A stretch of 64,000 bases of DNA from Nitrososphaerota archaeon. Lineage in GTDB: Archaea; Thermoproteota; Nitrososphaeria; Nitrososphaerales; Nitrosopumilaceae. The stretch's first letter is position 1; each line of letters begins with the position of its first letter. The DNA lies in the NCBI GenBank assembly GCA_028867785.1, contig JAGWFS010000003.1:1-64000 (forward strand), read 5' to 3'. Both the position numbers and the translations under genes were made by a program. The notes under the pieces were generated by a model. That model was not told the DNA's origin and did no database searches. It saw only the letters and a list, made by a program, of their open reading frames with translations. Positions 1 to 8,161 of the stretch are shown here, in pieces.

Positions 1-103
1 CGTTTTTGATAAAGACCTGCCTGCACATCTCCGGCAGCTCCCGGCTTGAGAAGAGTTGCACCAGATTTGCAAGCTCTTCGAGTGCTTTCTGTGTGTTTGC
101 CAT
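1..103 (-). CDS. Partial hypothetical protein, N-terminal 34 residues
   Basis: The reading frame starts at ATG (103) and runs off the left edge. The visible residues begin MANTQKALEELANLVQLFSS and form an amphipathic helix. It starts one base after the stop of the 105..446 gene, so the two are almost certainly co-transcribed. No family recognised. Confidence 0.45.
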   Translation of the reverse strand, partial: MANTQKALEELANLVQLFSSRELPEMCRQVFIKN

Positions 104-104
104 C

Positions 105-446
105 TCAGCTTGACACCTCCGAGATGATAACCTGCGCCATCTGGTCCCAGTAGATTCCTTTCTTCTCTTCGAGTTTGTCGTTTATGACAAACGGTTCTCT
201 TGTCAGGACCCTGCAGTTCCAGAATCCTATATCGTAGAGGTCCCACCCCTCGTCGTATCGTATCACGACGGCGTTGATCTCCTGGACTCCTCCAAGCTTC
301 AAGGTCAGAGAGTCTCTTCCTTGAACTACCGTTCTGACTCCCAACATTGCAAAGATAGTTGGGCATGTACCCTTGAGTTGCTCGTATATTGTCCTGCTGA
401 CAATTTCTACCTCAGTCAAGTTTTGGTTTTGAATTTTGTTTTCCAT
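105..446 (-). CDS. Hypothetical plasmid-type protein, 113 aa
   Basis: A small soluble protein without a recognisable motif. The start at 446 is supported by a strong ribosome binding site (AAAGGAGG) about 9-14 bases upstream, the same leader seen before the gene starting at 1407. It lies upstream of the partial gene at the window edge. Its acidic C-terminal half and lack of Cys or membrane segments suggest a cytosolic protein. Function unknown; probably cargo or structural gene of the integrated element. Confidence 0.6.
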   Translation of the reverse strand: MENKIQNQNLTEVEIVSRTIYEQLKGTCPTIFAMLGVRTVVQGRDSLTLKLGGVQEINAVVIRYDEGWDLYDIGFWNCRVLTREPFVINDKLEEKKGIYWDQMAQVIISEVSS

Positions 447-725
447 TTTACACTACCTCCTTTAGTTGTGTTCGGGCTTTGCAATTGTCAATACTTGCCA
501 GTAGCGATGTCAATCCACTTTTGTTTGCAAAAATTCGTGGTGGGCATATGCCCTGCATCCTGTGTTTTTGCACAGGGAAGATTATCATTCTGAAATTACC
601 GTTACTGTTTGCCCCTTCTCTCACACCGGCCGGCCGAGTCTGCCCTGGCTTGCGCTAGGGTATTGCTGGTTTGGAGAAATATTGGCTCGGTCAAAAAAAT
701 TCAGTTTCTGTCTTGATGCCTGCAT
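447..725. other. Non-coding stretch with palindrome and hairpin
   Basis: No convincing gene. It holds a perfect 12-base palindrome GGGCATATGCCC (542..553) followed by a hairpin with arms CCTGTG (559..564) and CACAGG (571..576). On the minus strand a 34-codon frame from 725 directly abuts the zinc-ribbon stop, but has no motif. The palindromes could be an operator or a terminator for the minus-strand operon. Confidence 0.4.
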
Positions 726-845
726 CTATGGCTCTACTTCGCAGTTGTTGCAGTACTCGCCATGCTGGCCCTGCTGGAATGTCTCTTTTGTTGCGTCAAG
801 TATCCTTCCGCAGGAATCGCACTTGACAATCCAGACCAGGATCAA
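726..845 (-). CDS. Small zinc-ribbon protein, 39 aa
   Basis: The frame opens with TTG (845) overlapping the TGA stop of the 842..1108 gene by four bases (TTGA), and ends in TAG at 726. The peptide has two CxxC knuckles (KCDSCG near residues 9-12 and YCNNCE near residues 33-36), typical of a small zinc ribbon. Translational coupling to the upstream gene supports it being real. Likely nucleic-acid or protein binding; the exact role is unknown. Confidence 0.5.
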   Translation of the reverse strand: MILVWIVKCDSCGRILDATKETFQQGQHGEYCNNCEVEP

Positions 846-1108
846 GAGTTGTCAGCCTCGTAGCCTTCAAGCTTGACAACTTCGTAGATGCCAGTTCTGT
901 TGACAAAGCGTGGGCCCTTTGAGTACATCCTGTCCTTGTCACCGTCTACCTGCGTGTAGATCTGGCCGTCAATCTTCTTGGCGTATTTTAGGACCTCCCG
1001 TACGTCTGCTTCCTTGTACAGGCCGAACTGCCTTACCCTTGCCTTGCCGGTGTAGAACATCTCGTCAAACTGGTCAAGGGTCAGCTCGTCTGGGTATTGT
1101 TTTGGCAT
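842..1108 (-). CDS. Hypothetical protein, 88 aa
   Basis: A compact charged protein (MPKQYPDELTLDQFDEMF at the N-terminus) with no Cys or membrane segment. It starts two bases after the stop of the 1111..1407 reading frame and its stop overlaps the zinc-ribbon start, so three short genes form one operon. Family not recognised; gene density and the shared leader fit a plasmid or virus-derived element. Confidence 0.55.
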   Translation of the reverse strand: MPKQYPDELTLDQFDEMFYTGKARVRQFGLYKEADVREVLKYAKKIDGQIYTQVDGDKDRMYSKGPRFVNRTGIYEVVKLEGYEADNS

Positions 1109-1110
1109 TT

Positions 1111-1407
1111 CTAGGCGTCCTCCTCACTTATCCACAGGTCAGCTTCACCCGGCTTGTTCTCATGCCAGATCTCGTTGAACTTGTGCGACTCTGTGTGGAA
1201 GTTGGCCTCTTCGAGTCCTGCATATGCCGTCTAGGCCACCTGTCTTCCGGACCACTTGAAGTACTGGGCAACAATGATGCCAAGTATCTCGCTCTCTCTT
1301 GCCTTTTGCGCGTACTCTGGGACAAAGGCAACCTCTCGCTTCAGTTCTATTGCAGTCTTGACCAGTTGTGATATAATCTGGTCTACTGTTTTCTCATCTG
1401 ATTCCAT
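1111..1407 (-). pseudogene. 98-codon hypothetical gene with an in-frame TAG at codon 59
   Basis: The start at 1407 has a strong GGAGG site 9 bases upstream. The frame reads 58 residues (MESDEKTVDQIISQLVKTAI... to ...SGRQVA), then TAG (1231..1233), then 39 more sensible residues rich in acidic and aromatic amino acids (TAYAGLEEANFHTESHKFNE...) to TAG at 1111, two bases before the next gene. The even composition on both sides and the retained spacing suggest a recent nonsense mutation of one gene, giving either a truncated product or a pseudogene. Stop-codon readthrough is possible but unsupported. Confidence 0.5.
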
Positions 1408-1811
1408 GTCATACTACCTCCTTTGTAGAAACTGGGCTTGGTACTGAGAGTCTGTGATATTATCTGGTTGGTATTTGTTGTCTGCATCCTTTTTGAAAAA
1501 ACTAGATGCGGTGGTAATCCACATTGTCCTATTTTTTTACAATAGAAAATTTTTCTGCTTGCAGATATTTTTGAAAGTATATCGTTTGCCCAAAAGATGA
1601 GCAATGTACCACTACGGAATTCTGTAATCATACCATGCAAAATTGGTGTCAGTTTGTGTTGTTTGGTTTATGCAGTTCTAAAAAAATCAGAGAGATGATA
1701 CCATTGGTGGCTATGTTGCCGATTTGCATGTGCTTGCAGTTTTCGTGTAGTTTTGTTTTTGAGTTGGTATTGCTCATGCATAAAATCTGGTTTCTTTTTA
1801 AGGAGTTGTGA
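1408..1811. other. 404-base stretch without a convincing gene
   Basis: It contains the minus-strand leader of the 1407 operon, including GGAGG and a possible TATA element (GATATACTTTC on the minus strand near 1575). An 85-codon minus frame through it has biased, non-conserved-looking composition and I did not accept it. Nothing else recognised. Confidence 0.4.
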
Positions 1812-2096
1812 TCATGCCATCCTGTTCATGTCAAGAATGGATTTTTTCTTGCCCTTTTGATCATCCTGTCCTTTTTTCTTGGAAACTACGGATTTCTGTA
1901 GTGGTTCTGCAGTGTCAAAAAGTTCTGCAAGGATGCCAAGGTTTAGCTGCAGTTCTGAATTTTTTTCTGCAATCATTTTGAGATCAGAGCCGCACCTCTG
2001 AATCTTTTTGTTGATTCTGCTTTTGAGAACAGTTCTGTACTTTCTTGAGACCGAACGCGGGTCATGGACAAACCTTCGTTCTGACTTGGTCAGCAT
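1812..2096 (-). CDS. Basic 94-aa partner of the actin-like ATPase
   Basis: A small Lys/Arg-rich protein (about residues 1-35 and 70-90 strongly basic) with a hydrophobic helical middle. Its ATG overlaps the end of the actin-like gene by seven bases, so the two are translated together. By analogy with plasmid ParM/ParR and Alp systems, a small basic protein after an actin is usually the DNA-binding adaptor. That role is inferred from position and charge only. Confidence 0.55.
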   Translation of the reverse strand: MLTKSERRFVHDPRSVSRKYRTVLKSRINKKIQRCGSDLKMIAEKNSELQLNLGILAELFDTAEPLQKSVVSKKKGQDDQKGKKKSILDMNRMA

Positions 2097-2929
2097 TCCC
2101 TGGATACAAGCTTGAACAGCCCAAGCGCGTTTGACATTACCGGATCCTGCGGTGTGATGATGTCGTGAGATAGTCTTGATTCTATCGCATCTTTTAGTTT
2201 TGGAATAAGTATTCCTCCACCAGAGACCACTATTGGCAACTCTTCGAGGTCCTGGCGCATCCCGTTGAGGTCATCTATTATTGAATCTGCAAGCATTGCA
2301 ACAAGCGATCCTACCTTTGGATCTGTGAAGATAGTATTATCAAGATAGGCTGTCTTGCAATTTCCAAGCTTTGAAGTAATGTCGTTTACGGCGTGGTGGA
2401 CCGATGTTCCCCTGATTGCAGAATATTCACGAAACGCAACAATCTCGGTAGTGCCCTGCCCTATGCTTACTATGATTGCGGAGGACAGGTCTACATCGAT
2501 AAGGGTGCCAAGAACCTGTGGTACAATATCGCATCTCTTTGGATGAAATAGCCTTGTGACCATCTTCTGGATGGCCTGTGCGTGCGGTCTTGCCTCGTAT
2601 GGCAGGCCTATTGCCATGCAGCACTGGGCAAGCTCGGCCTCCTTTCCCATAGCATCGTTATTTTGCAGAACAAGGTCTACTGCCTTTTTGACCAGTTCCT
2701 CAAAGCCTCTCTCATGTATGGGACGGCCAAGCATGACAGGCCTGATAACCACAGAGTCTGGATAGGCGGCAAGCCTTACCGCGTCGTCTCCAACTGCCTC
2801 GAACCTTCCTTTCTTGTTCTCCCAGACTGCGTGCTGCCTGTATGCACAAAGTGATGGAAACTTGACCTGCTTTGAATCTGAGACGCATTTGACAAAGCCG
2901 GTTCCGATATCAAGACCGATTGCTGTCAT
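2090..2929 (-). CDS. Archaeal actin-like ATPase (Ta0583/ParM type)
   Basis: A filament-forming ATPase of the actin fold, expected to segregate DNA or organise the cytoskeleton. The three nucleotide-binding motifs are visible: phosphate 1 GLDIGTG near the N-terminus, phosphate 2 SIGQGTTEI in the middle, and the adenosine motif VSGGGILIP near residue 240. About 279 residues, short for actin but usual for Ta0583-like proteins. I chose ATG at 2929, giving MTAIGLDIG, because a TATA-like CTTAAA lies about 30 bases upstream, which fits leaderless transcription; an in-frame ATG at 2953 is less likely. It is followed by a basic partner gene and sits near ParB-like and TFB-like genes, so a plasmid segregation role fits. 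Confidence 0.8.
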   Translation of the reverse strand: MTAIGLDIGTGFVKCVSDSKQVKFPSLCAYRQHAVWENKKGRFEAVGDDAVRLAAYPDSVVIRPVMLGRPIHERGFEELVKKAVDLVLQNNDAMGKEAELAQCCMAIGLPYEARPHAQAIQKMVTRLFHPKRCDIVPQVLGTLIDVDLSSAIIVSIGQGTTEIVAFREYSAIRGTSVHHAVNDITSKLGNCKTAYLDNTIFTDPKVGSLVAMLADSIIDDLNGMRQDLEELPIVVSGGGILIPKLKDAIESRLSHDIITPQDPVMSNALGLFKLVSREC

Positions 2930-3123
2930 GGTGCCAAAATAATTTGATACCATTTAAGGGCGTAAAGATGGGTGTGTTTAATTCTTCTATTGGATGCAAA
3001 TGATGGTCTATCAGTAATGTAAAATCAAGCACTGGTAAATTAGTGTGAGATTTTCTGACCTGAAATGAATTGTAAAGTTACGGTGGATTTTTGAGGATTA
3101 GAAAGCAAGTGTAAAGATAAGGA

Positions 3124-3990
3124 TCATTTGAACCATTTTTCAAGACCGCCTTCTGAATCTGCAATTATTTGTTCACATAATTTTGTAAAACTTTCTGCTG
3201 GTCCTCGTACTCTGAACCCATCTCTTTGTATATTATGTAGCTGCTCTGCTAAATCTCTATACGCATGCATTAAATGACTAATTATTTTTGTGATTCTTTG
3301 CCGAAGAGTTTCTCTATGCTCTTGACTCAAAGCTTTCCACAATGGGTGAATTTTTTCTAATATTTCATCAGTGCTGAAAACCGCTTGATCGAATACATCA
3401 GGACCGCCTCTGGCCTTTTTCATTGCTAGTGTTACCATTGTTCGTAGCAATCGAGGAATAATTACAGGATCTTCATCAAATTCTGAAAATGGATAATAAT
3501 CTAATGGAGGCATCATTCCAGTAGTATCTATTGGTTTAGAAAAAGCATCATCAAGATTAGGTTCAGAAAATTTATTTGATTTTGTAATTGTTTTATCTCC
3601 AAAAATAATTATTGGAAGGTTTGTCTTACCTTCAATTTTTTTGTGGTTATTTTCAAAATCCACAATACATACATCAAAAGTAAATTGTTCTTTTGAAGGA
3701 ACATCCACCCAACGTAATACATCTTCTTTAGTTAATGTCTTGTACCTCTCTAGCTGTTGTGGATCTGTACCACCAGATTTACAATCTATAACTATTGCAT
3801 GATTTCTTTTTTTAGAAACTTTTATTACGTCTGGCTTAACTAATTGAGAACCGCTACCAGTGGTTCTAATACTCTGTTCTATAATTTCAACATTGTATTG
3901 TAAATCTCTGAGAGTAGTTACCCAATCTTTGTTTCCTTTACATAGCCCCATGACATAATTCATGAGGATAGTATGAGGATGTAATGTCAC
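3124..3990 (-). CDS. Putative PD-(D/E)xK-fold nuclease, second gene of a two-gene module
   Basis: The N-terminal third carries a restriction-endonuclease-like signature: KPDVIKVSKK followed about 12 residues later by IVIDCKSGG, giving the PD...DxK triad. The remaining ~180 residues are helical and unrecognised. Its ATG overlaps the stop of the 3987..5093 gene by four bases, so the pair is one unit. The pair is clearly AT-richer than the flanking segregation genes, as expected for separately acquired cargo. A defence or mobile-element nuclease is likely; the assignment rests on the motif alone. Confidence 0.5.
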   Translation of the reverse strand: MTLHPHTILMNYVMGLCKGNKDWVTTLRDLQYNVEIIEQSIRTTGSGSQLVKPDVIKVSKKRNHAIVIDCKSGGTDPQQLERYKTLTKEDVLRWVDVPSKEQFTFDVCIVDFENNHKKIEGKTNLPIIIFGDKTITKSNKFSEPNLDDAFSKPIDTTGMMPPLDYYPFSEFDEDPVIIPRLLRTMVTLAMKKARGGPDVFDQAVFSTDEILEKIHPLWKALSQEHRETLRQRITKIISHLMHAYRDLAEQLHNIQRDGFRVRGPAESFTKLCEQIIADSEGGLEKWFK

Positions 3991-5093
3991 ACATGTGCAC
4001 CGTAAAGACCTATTTCATCACATTTTATATTGGAATCAAAATAGTGTTGTAAATTGACTAATAGCCTAAGCACTACATTACCACAAGAGCCTTTAGGAAG
4101 ATACACTCTCATGAGATTTTTGGAGATTTCTAAATCAAAAGGATCTCCTGTGTGTAAATCCACAGCTAGTATCCTGTAAGTCTCTTCTGTCAGTTTTGAT
4201 TTAAGACCCCATAATCTGAATTTTGAAGAAAATACTCCTTCAACAAAGGTACTAACATCTTCAATATTGCGTTTAAATTCAAAATCAAAGGCTTTTCCTT
4301 CAACCAATGTTCTATCATCAACAGTCTTAACGCCTATTCCAAAATTTTCAATTTCTTTCATCTTTCCTGCATATGTTTTTCTCGCAGTTTCAACCAAGCT
4401 TACATGGTCATCGATAGATGTGCCGCCTTTGACAACAAACTGTCCACTGAAAGTAAAATCATCACGTGAAAATCTTGGGCGTGACCCTCTAAGTATCCTG
4501 ACTCTTGAAAAGGCAAGTGTGTTTTGAAGGGCTTGTTCTTTTTGTATTGCTGCAAGGGCTCGGTCAGAACTAGTACCGTTAATACTGATCTGAAATTCTT
4601 CCACTGGGGTATCTAATTCTTCTTTCAAGAATAAGTCTTGATAATTCAGTTTGAAACCCATTGAACGATTTCCTTGCATGCTGGCAATGTCTTGTAACAT
4701 GCTAGAAGCAAACCAAGTCCTATCAAATTCATATTTATCAGAACCTATCAGCATGTTTGTCGCTTTCGCTACAACATCTGACAAAGCATTGGTATGTAAT
4801 ATCCAAAATCTTTTATCAGAAGTATCCAAAAAGAAAGGCACAATCTTATGATTATCAATAGTTACTTGCACTCTCCTAATGTCTTGCACATCTGTTTCTT
4901 TGATGGAAACTGACGCTCTACCTGTACTGAACTCGGAAGGAATTTCTGAATTGGATTCAATTAGGATTGTTTTTAATTGCCTTGGTCTGCCACGATCATG
5001 TACCGCTTCTTCCTCAGCAGCTGTCATTAATGAACCTAGATATTCCATGTAATCTTTTTTAGTTTCAATATTGGGATATTGTTGTATATTCAA
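3987..5093 (-). CDS. Hypothetical 368-aa protein, first gene of a nuclease module
   Basis: A soluble protein with no motif I recognise; it is rich in beta-prone segments and has a run RGSRPRFSRDDFTFSGQF near residue 200. It lies upstream of and overlaps the PD-(D/E)xK-like gene. The partner may be a sensor, specificity or effector-binding subunit. AT-rich codon use differs from the neighbouring ParB-like operon. No assignment beyond membership of this two-gene module. Confidence 0.5.
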   Translation of the reverse strand: MNIQQYPNIETKKDYMEYLGSLMTAAEEEAVHDRGRPRQLKTILIESNSEIPSEFSTGRASVSIKETDVQDIRRVQVTIDNHKIVPFFLDTSDKRFWILHTNALSDVVAKATNMLIGSDKYEFDRTWFASSMLQDIASMQGNRSMGFKLNYQDLFLKEELDTPVEEFQISINGTSSDRALAAIQKEQALQNTLAFSRVRILRGSRPRFSRDDFTFSGQFVVKGGTSIDDHVSLVETARKTYAGKMKEIENFGIGVKTVDDRTLVEGKAFDFEFKRNIEDVSTFVEGVFSSKFRLWGLKSKLTEETYRILAVDLHTGDPFDLEISKNLMRVYLPKGSCGNVVLRLLVNLQHYFDSNIKCDEIGLYGAHV

Positions 5094-5172
5094 TTTGCGA
5101 TCACCTGAGACTCTACGTCAAACACTGTAAAATTCATTGCGATTCCTTATTATTATAAAGCATACTATTCTA

Positions 5173-5400
5173 CTATGGTACATTTTTCCTGATTAAAATA
5201 GACGGCAATTCGGCGTTTTTCTTTCCCTCCTCCTTGCATTTTATAATCCACCTTATCCTGCCCTCATCTAATTTTACCATGGGTATGCCACGGTAATCAC
5301 GTATCCAATAGTATGGGTATAGTACTCTTCTAACTAGGGGATGAAATGATTTCCGGAAAAGATAGCCATACACTGGAATAATTAGAGGTTGAAGTCTCAT
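5173..5400 (-). pseudogene. Remnant possibly from an IS481-type transposase N-terminus
   Basis: A 75-codon frame starting at ATG 5400, 13 bases after the winged-helix gene stop. Its end (VKLDEGRIRWIIKCKEEGK) resembles the first helix of the helix-turn-helix in archaeal IS481-like transposases, but the frame stops just after it. The longer upstream frame to 5523 would overlap the winged-helix gene by 110 bases and is unlikely. Probably a degraded fragment; a small genuine gene cannot be excluded. Confidence 0.3.
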
Positions 5401-5413
5401 CAGCAAAAAAAGA

Positions 5414-6034
5414 TCAGTTTGTTTGCTCTCCCCCCAACTCAAAGCCCTCCAGTGCCTCTGAGAATACGTCAAGCTCCCTTTCCTCAAGGTTGTCAAGCCA
5501 GACCTCAAGCCTCTTGAAATCACCTCCGTACCTTGACATCAGATCCTCCCATGTCCCCCTGCTTATCCCTATTGCCCTCTTTGTCAGTTTTACCGCAAAC
5601 CCCTTTCTTGTAATCGATGCAAATATCCATACTAGGTAGCGCCTGGAATAGTACCGTTTTAGAATGCCCTCAAAGGTAGAGTGCATGTAAAAACCTGTCT
5701 TTCCTGCACTTGCATATCTCTTGTGCGTACAGCAGGCACAGGCAAGTATGCACATCTCAAGAAAAGAGATCTTCAGGGCAAGACATACTGCATACCACCT
5801 TCCAAGGTCTGTCAGCGAAAATGTCCTGTCCTGGTTACATCTTACAAAGTTCCTTTTTTTGAGCCTTGAAACAGTCACCTTTGCACTGCTTCCAATTGTA
5901 CCGCGAATTTCCGCAAGTGTCTTTTTGTTGTCAGGGTAGAGGGCCTCTAGCAGCTTGGATGAACGCGAGCCAGGCAGCAGCCTTGTGTTGCCGTGGTTGT
6001 ATGCCCACAGCCTCTTTCGGGCAGGCCTTATCAT
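5414..6034 (-). CDS. Winged-helix DNA-binding protein, 206 aa
   Basis: Residues about 20-80 form a winged-helix domain (SKLLEALYPDNKKTLAEIRG, then KVTVSRLKKRNFVRCNQDRT, then a FSLTDLGRW wing). The middle is hydrophobic with several Cys, and the end is acidic. Its ATG overlaps the ParB-like stop by four bases (ATGA). As the third gene of a TFB-like/ParB-like operon it probably binds the same DNA, as a regulator or partition factor. No closer family recognised. Confidence 0.6.
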   Translation of the reverse strand: MIRPARKRLWAYNHGNTRLLPGSRSSKLLEALYPDNKKTLAEIRGTIGSSAKVTVSRLKKRNFVRCNQDRTFSLTDLGRWYAVCLALKISFLEMCILACACCTHKRYASAGKTGFYMHSTFEGILKRYYSRRYLVWIFASITRKGFAVKLTKRAIGISRGTWEDLMSRYGGDFKRLEVWLDNLEERELDVFSEALEGFELGGEQTN

Positions 6035-7059
6035 CTTGGAGATATCATGACAAGCCGCAACGGTACGCCGTCTTTGAGGCTTGAGGCAAACTTTGCAAGC
6101 TCTTTTTTTGATCTTATCTTGAGAAACCTAAGCGAGTCACCTGACTCTACACCAAGAAAATTTACTGTTCCCTCAGGTATGGCATATACGGGCTCGCTCT
6201 GGCCCTCCTCTTCCAGCCTGATGCACCGGTTCTTGGCGTCGTCTCTGACACTTGAGACCTGGCGTGTCTTGGTATTGAGCAGCAGCTTCTTGCCACAGCT
6301 GCATTGTACAAGGCTGTCATGCGGCGTGTTGCGCACGAGCTCTTCTGCCTCCTCCCTGTTTATTTTTGGCCAGCCTTTTTCAGATTCTTTTGGCTCAAAG
6401 ACGGTTGCCTTCTTCTCATGATACCTTGGTGCAATTGTACGCAGGATCATCTCAAGGTCCTGTGGGGCTGGAAAGACAAACTTGCTCTCCCTGACAGGAA
6501 GAAGCGAGTCTGTAAGGACCGCGGTTCCTGTAAGCTGCTCCTTCTCTGACTCGAACTGGGCAATTCTTTCTACTACATGCAGGGGCAGCTCGACGCTAGA
6601 GTATCTTTTGGACGCATCTGCAAGAAACTCGTCCCACCTGGCACGCACCTTGGGATAGATGTTCTTCTCTGCAAGCTCAAGGTATCTCTTGGGAACAGAC
6701 TGTGCCGCGTTATGCTTTTGAAGGAACCGCACAGCATCTATCATCTTTAGAGGATTGATTGATCCCCGCCTGTTAAGCTCGATGTGCAGCCTTACTACAT
6801 CTGAGATCTCCTTTGCAGTAACGAGATATGCACTGGTCGAATTCCTGCCTGCTTCCTCAAGCGCTCTTGCTCGCAGGTGCCCGTTTGCTATATACATGGA
6901 ATCTCCAAGCACCGCAACTGAGATGGGCTCTATATGCTCAGGACGTGTCCTTGCTACGCTTACAAGATCCCTCAAGAGTTTGTCAGTCTGCAGCGTTACC
7001 CTTACAGGGCATGGCTTTAGCTTTGAGATCTCGACTATCTCTTCATCAAATTTGTACAT
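6031..7059 (-). CDS. ParB-like protein, 342 aa
   Basis: The N-terminal ~120 residues match the ParB/sulfiredoxin-like domain: DEEIVEISKLKPCPVRV, then PISVAVLGDSMYIANGHLRA with the characteristic GH(L)R box, then ARALEEAG. The central part is helical (NRRGSINPLKMIDAVRFLQK, as in the ParB helix-turn-helix segment). A CSCGKK pair and beta-rich C-terminus follow. ParB-like proteins bind centromere-like sites or act as nucleases or CTPases in segregation. It overlaps both neighbours in a tight operon, which supports a partition role. No ParA is visible in the window. Confidence 0.7.
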   Translation of the reverse strand: MYKFDEEIVEISKLKPCPVRVTLQTDKLLRDLVSVARTRPEHIEPISVAVLGDSMYIANGHLRARALEEAGRNSTSAYLVTAKEISDVVRLHIELNRRGSINPLKMIDAVRFLQKHNAAQSVPKRYLELAEKNIYPKVRARWDEFLADASKRYSSVELPLHVVERIAQFESEKEQLTGTAVLTDSLLPVRESKFVFPAPQDLEMILRTIAPRYHEKKATVFEPKESEKGWPKINREEAEELVRNTPHDSLVQCSCGKKLLLNTKTRQVSSVRDDAKNRCIRLEEEGQSEPVYAIPEGTVNFLGVESGDSLRFLKIRSKKELAKFASSLKDGVPLRLVMISPR

Positions 7060-7870
7060 ATAGTCTTGCTCCCCTTACTGCAAGGTCAAGTGCCCTGTGG
7101 GCCCTGACATCTTCCCGTCTGTCGCTTATCTTCTGAAGGTTTGCAAATGCCTGGCGCTCTATTGTATCATACAACTGTCCTGTGCCGATATCATCCTGCA
7201 GCCTTGATAGCATCAATCGCACGTAATAGCTTGCCTTGTCGTGGTTGCAATCGATTCCAAGCTCCTGTGCCGTGATCTCATTTAGCGAGTATGATTTCAG
7301 TATAGTAAAAGTGCGCTTGACTCCAAAGTTCATCCTGACTGCCTCAAGTATCTGCTTGTCGGACCTTGGCAGTCCGTATTTTCTGCATACAAGATGGACC
7401 GCAAATGTGGCAATGTGAGCTCTTGTGCAGCCCTTCGGCCTTTCTCTTTTGAGGTCGGCAAGATTCTCCTCCTGTTTGAGATCTTTCTGTGCAAGTGTTG
7501 AGAGTTTTTTCAATTTTTCAGCGTGTTCCTGCCTTTCTTTCTGCTTCTGACGCAAGATCTTTTGGTATACGGCATTTGCATCCTGTGCTGCGTAGATTGG
7601 AAGGTCAAGCTTTACGCAGACGTTTGAGAGCTGCGAGATGTCGGAGTTGTTCTCGTGGATGTGCCTTGCGCAGTCAAGGTTTACTTTTTTTGTGCCAACC
7701 TCGGTTGCCTGATACAGGTTCAGCTTCGAGCCTGATGGCGCTTCCTGCAGTTGGTAGTCATTGCCAAGGACTGCGCCGCAGCTGCTGCAGCAGACCTCGC
7801 TTTCTGCAATGCAGAGCCTTGTGCCTGCGCAATGTGGACATGCTCCGTAAGAAAGAAGGTCGTTTATCAT
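7046..7870 (-). CDS. Divergent TFIIB-like protein, 274 aa
   Basis: The first ~35 residues form a TFIIB zinc ribbon (CPHCAG...CCSSCGAVLG). They are followed by a linker with a long charged coiled-coil (about residues 95-135), then cyclin-like helices (CTRAHIATFAVHLVCRKYGL) and a second helical repeat. It is about 270 residues, slightly short, and the coiled-coil insert is unlike a housekeeping TFB. I chose ATG 7870, with GGAGTG just upstream, over the in-frame GTG at 7879. It heads the ParB-like/winged-helix operon. A TFB relative there may act on partition or plasmid transcription rather than as a general factor; this is inference. Confidence 0.7.
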   Translation of the reverse strand: MINDLLSYGACPHCAGTRLCIAESEVCCSSCGAVLGNDYQLQEAPSGSKLNLYQATEVGTKKVNLDCARHIHENNSDISQLSNVCVKLDLPIYAAQDANAVYQKILRQKQKERQEHAEKLKKLSTLAQKDLKQEENLADLKRERPKGCTRAHIATFAVHLVCRKYGLPRSDKQILEAVRMNFGVKRTFTILKSYSLNEITAQELGIDCNHDKASYYVRLMLSRLQDDIGTGQLYDTIERQAFANLQKISDRREDVRAHRALDLAVRGARLYVQI

Positions 7871-8087
7871 CTTGTACACTCCGTAATTGTAATTTCTCTG
7901 AGATCCCAGTACGAAGACTGCAGTAGAATATCTGGACTCTGGCAGCTTTTTTGATTCTCTGGCCAGACACAGTTGTGTAATTTGAGCGGGATTCCAATTC
8001 CTCTCCCTGCATTGGTAATACGTGGTAAACTTGTCTTTAACATGTTAATAGCATGCAATAAATTCCTTATAAGGGTTATTTTTATGA

Positions 8088-8138
8088 TACATTGATTTAA
8101 TGTACAGGCATCATGGTAACAGAATGGAATTATTAATA
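8088..8138 (+). promoter_or_regulatory. Inverted repeat and TATA box upstream of the ribbon-helix-helix genes
   Basis: An inverted repeat TACATT-N5-AATGTA occupies 8088..8104. A TATA element (TTATTAATATAC, about 8127..8138) follows, 24-35 bases before the ATG at 8162, fitting a leaderless transcript. The repeat could be an operator for the ribbon-helix-helix products or for the divergent TFB-like operon. Confidence 0.45.
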
Positions 8139-8161
8139 TACTGACTTGTTATAAACATGTC

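Noticed and set aside
1231-1233. Pyrrolysine insertion at the in-frame TAG
   Set aside because: No pyl genes are known from this lineage and none is in the window; nonsense mutation is simpler.
910-1371. 153-codon plus-strand frame
   Set aside because: It is the complement of two minus-strand genes and has Arg/Cys/Ser-rich shadow composition.
1383-1640. 85-codon minus frame over the leader of the left operon
   Set aside because: It overlaps the GGAGG site and start of the 1407 gene in another frame and has irregular composition.
5173-5523. Full 116-codon frame as a gene
   Set aside because: It would overlap the winged-helix gene by 110 bases; only the part from ATG 5400 is plausible.
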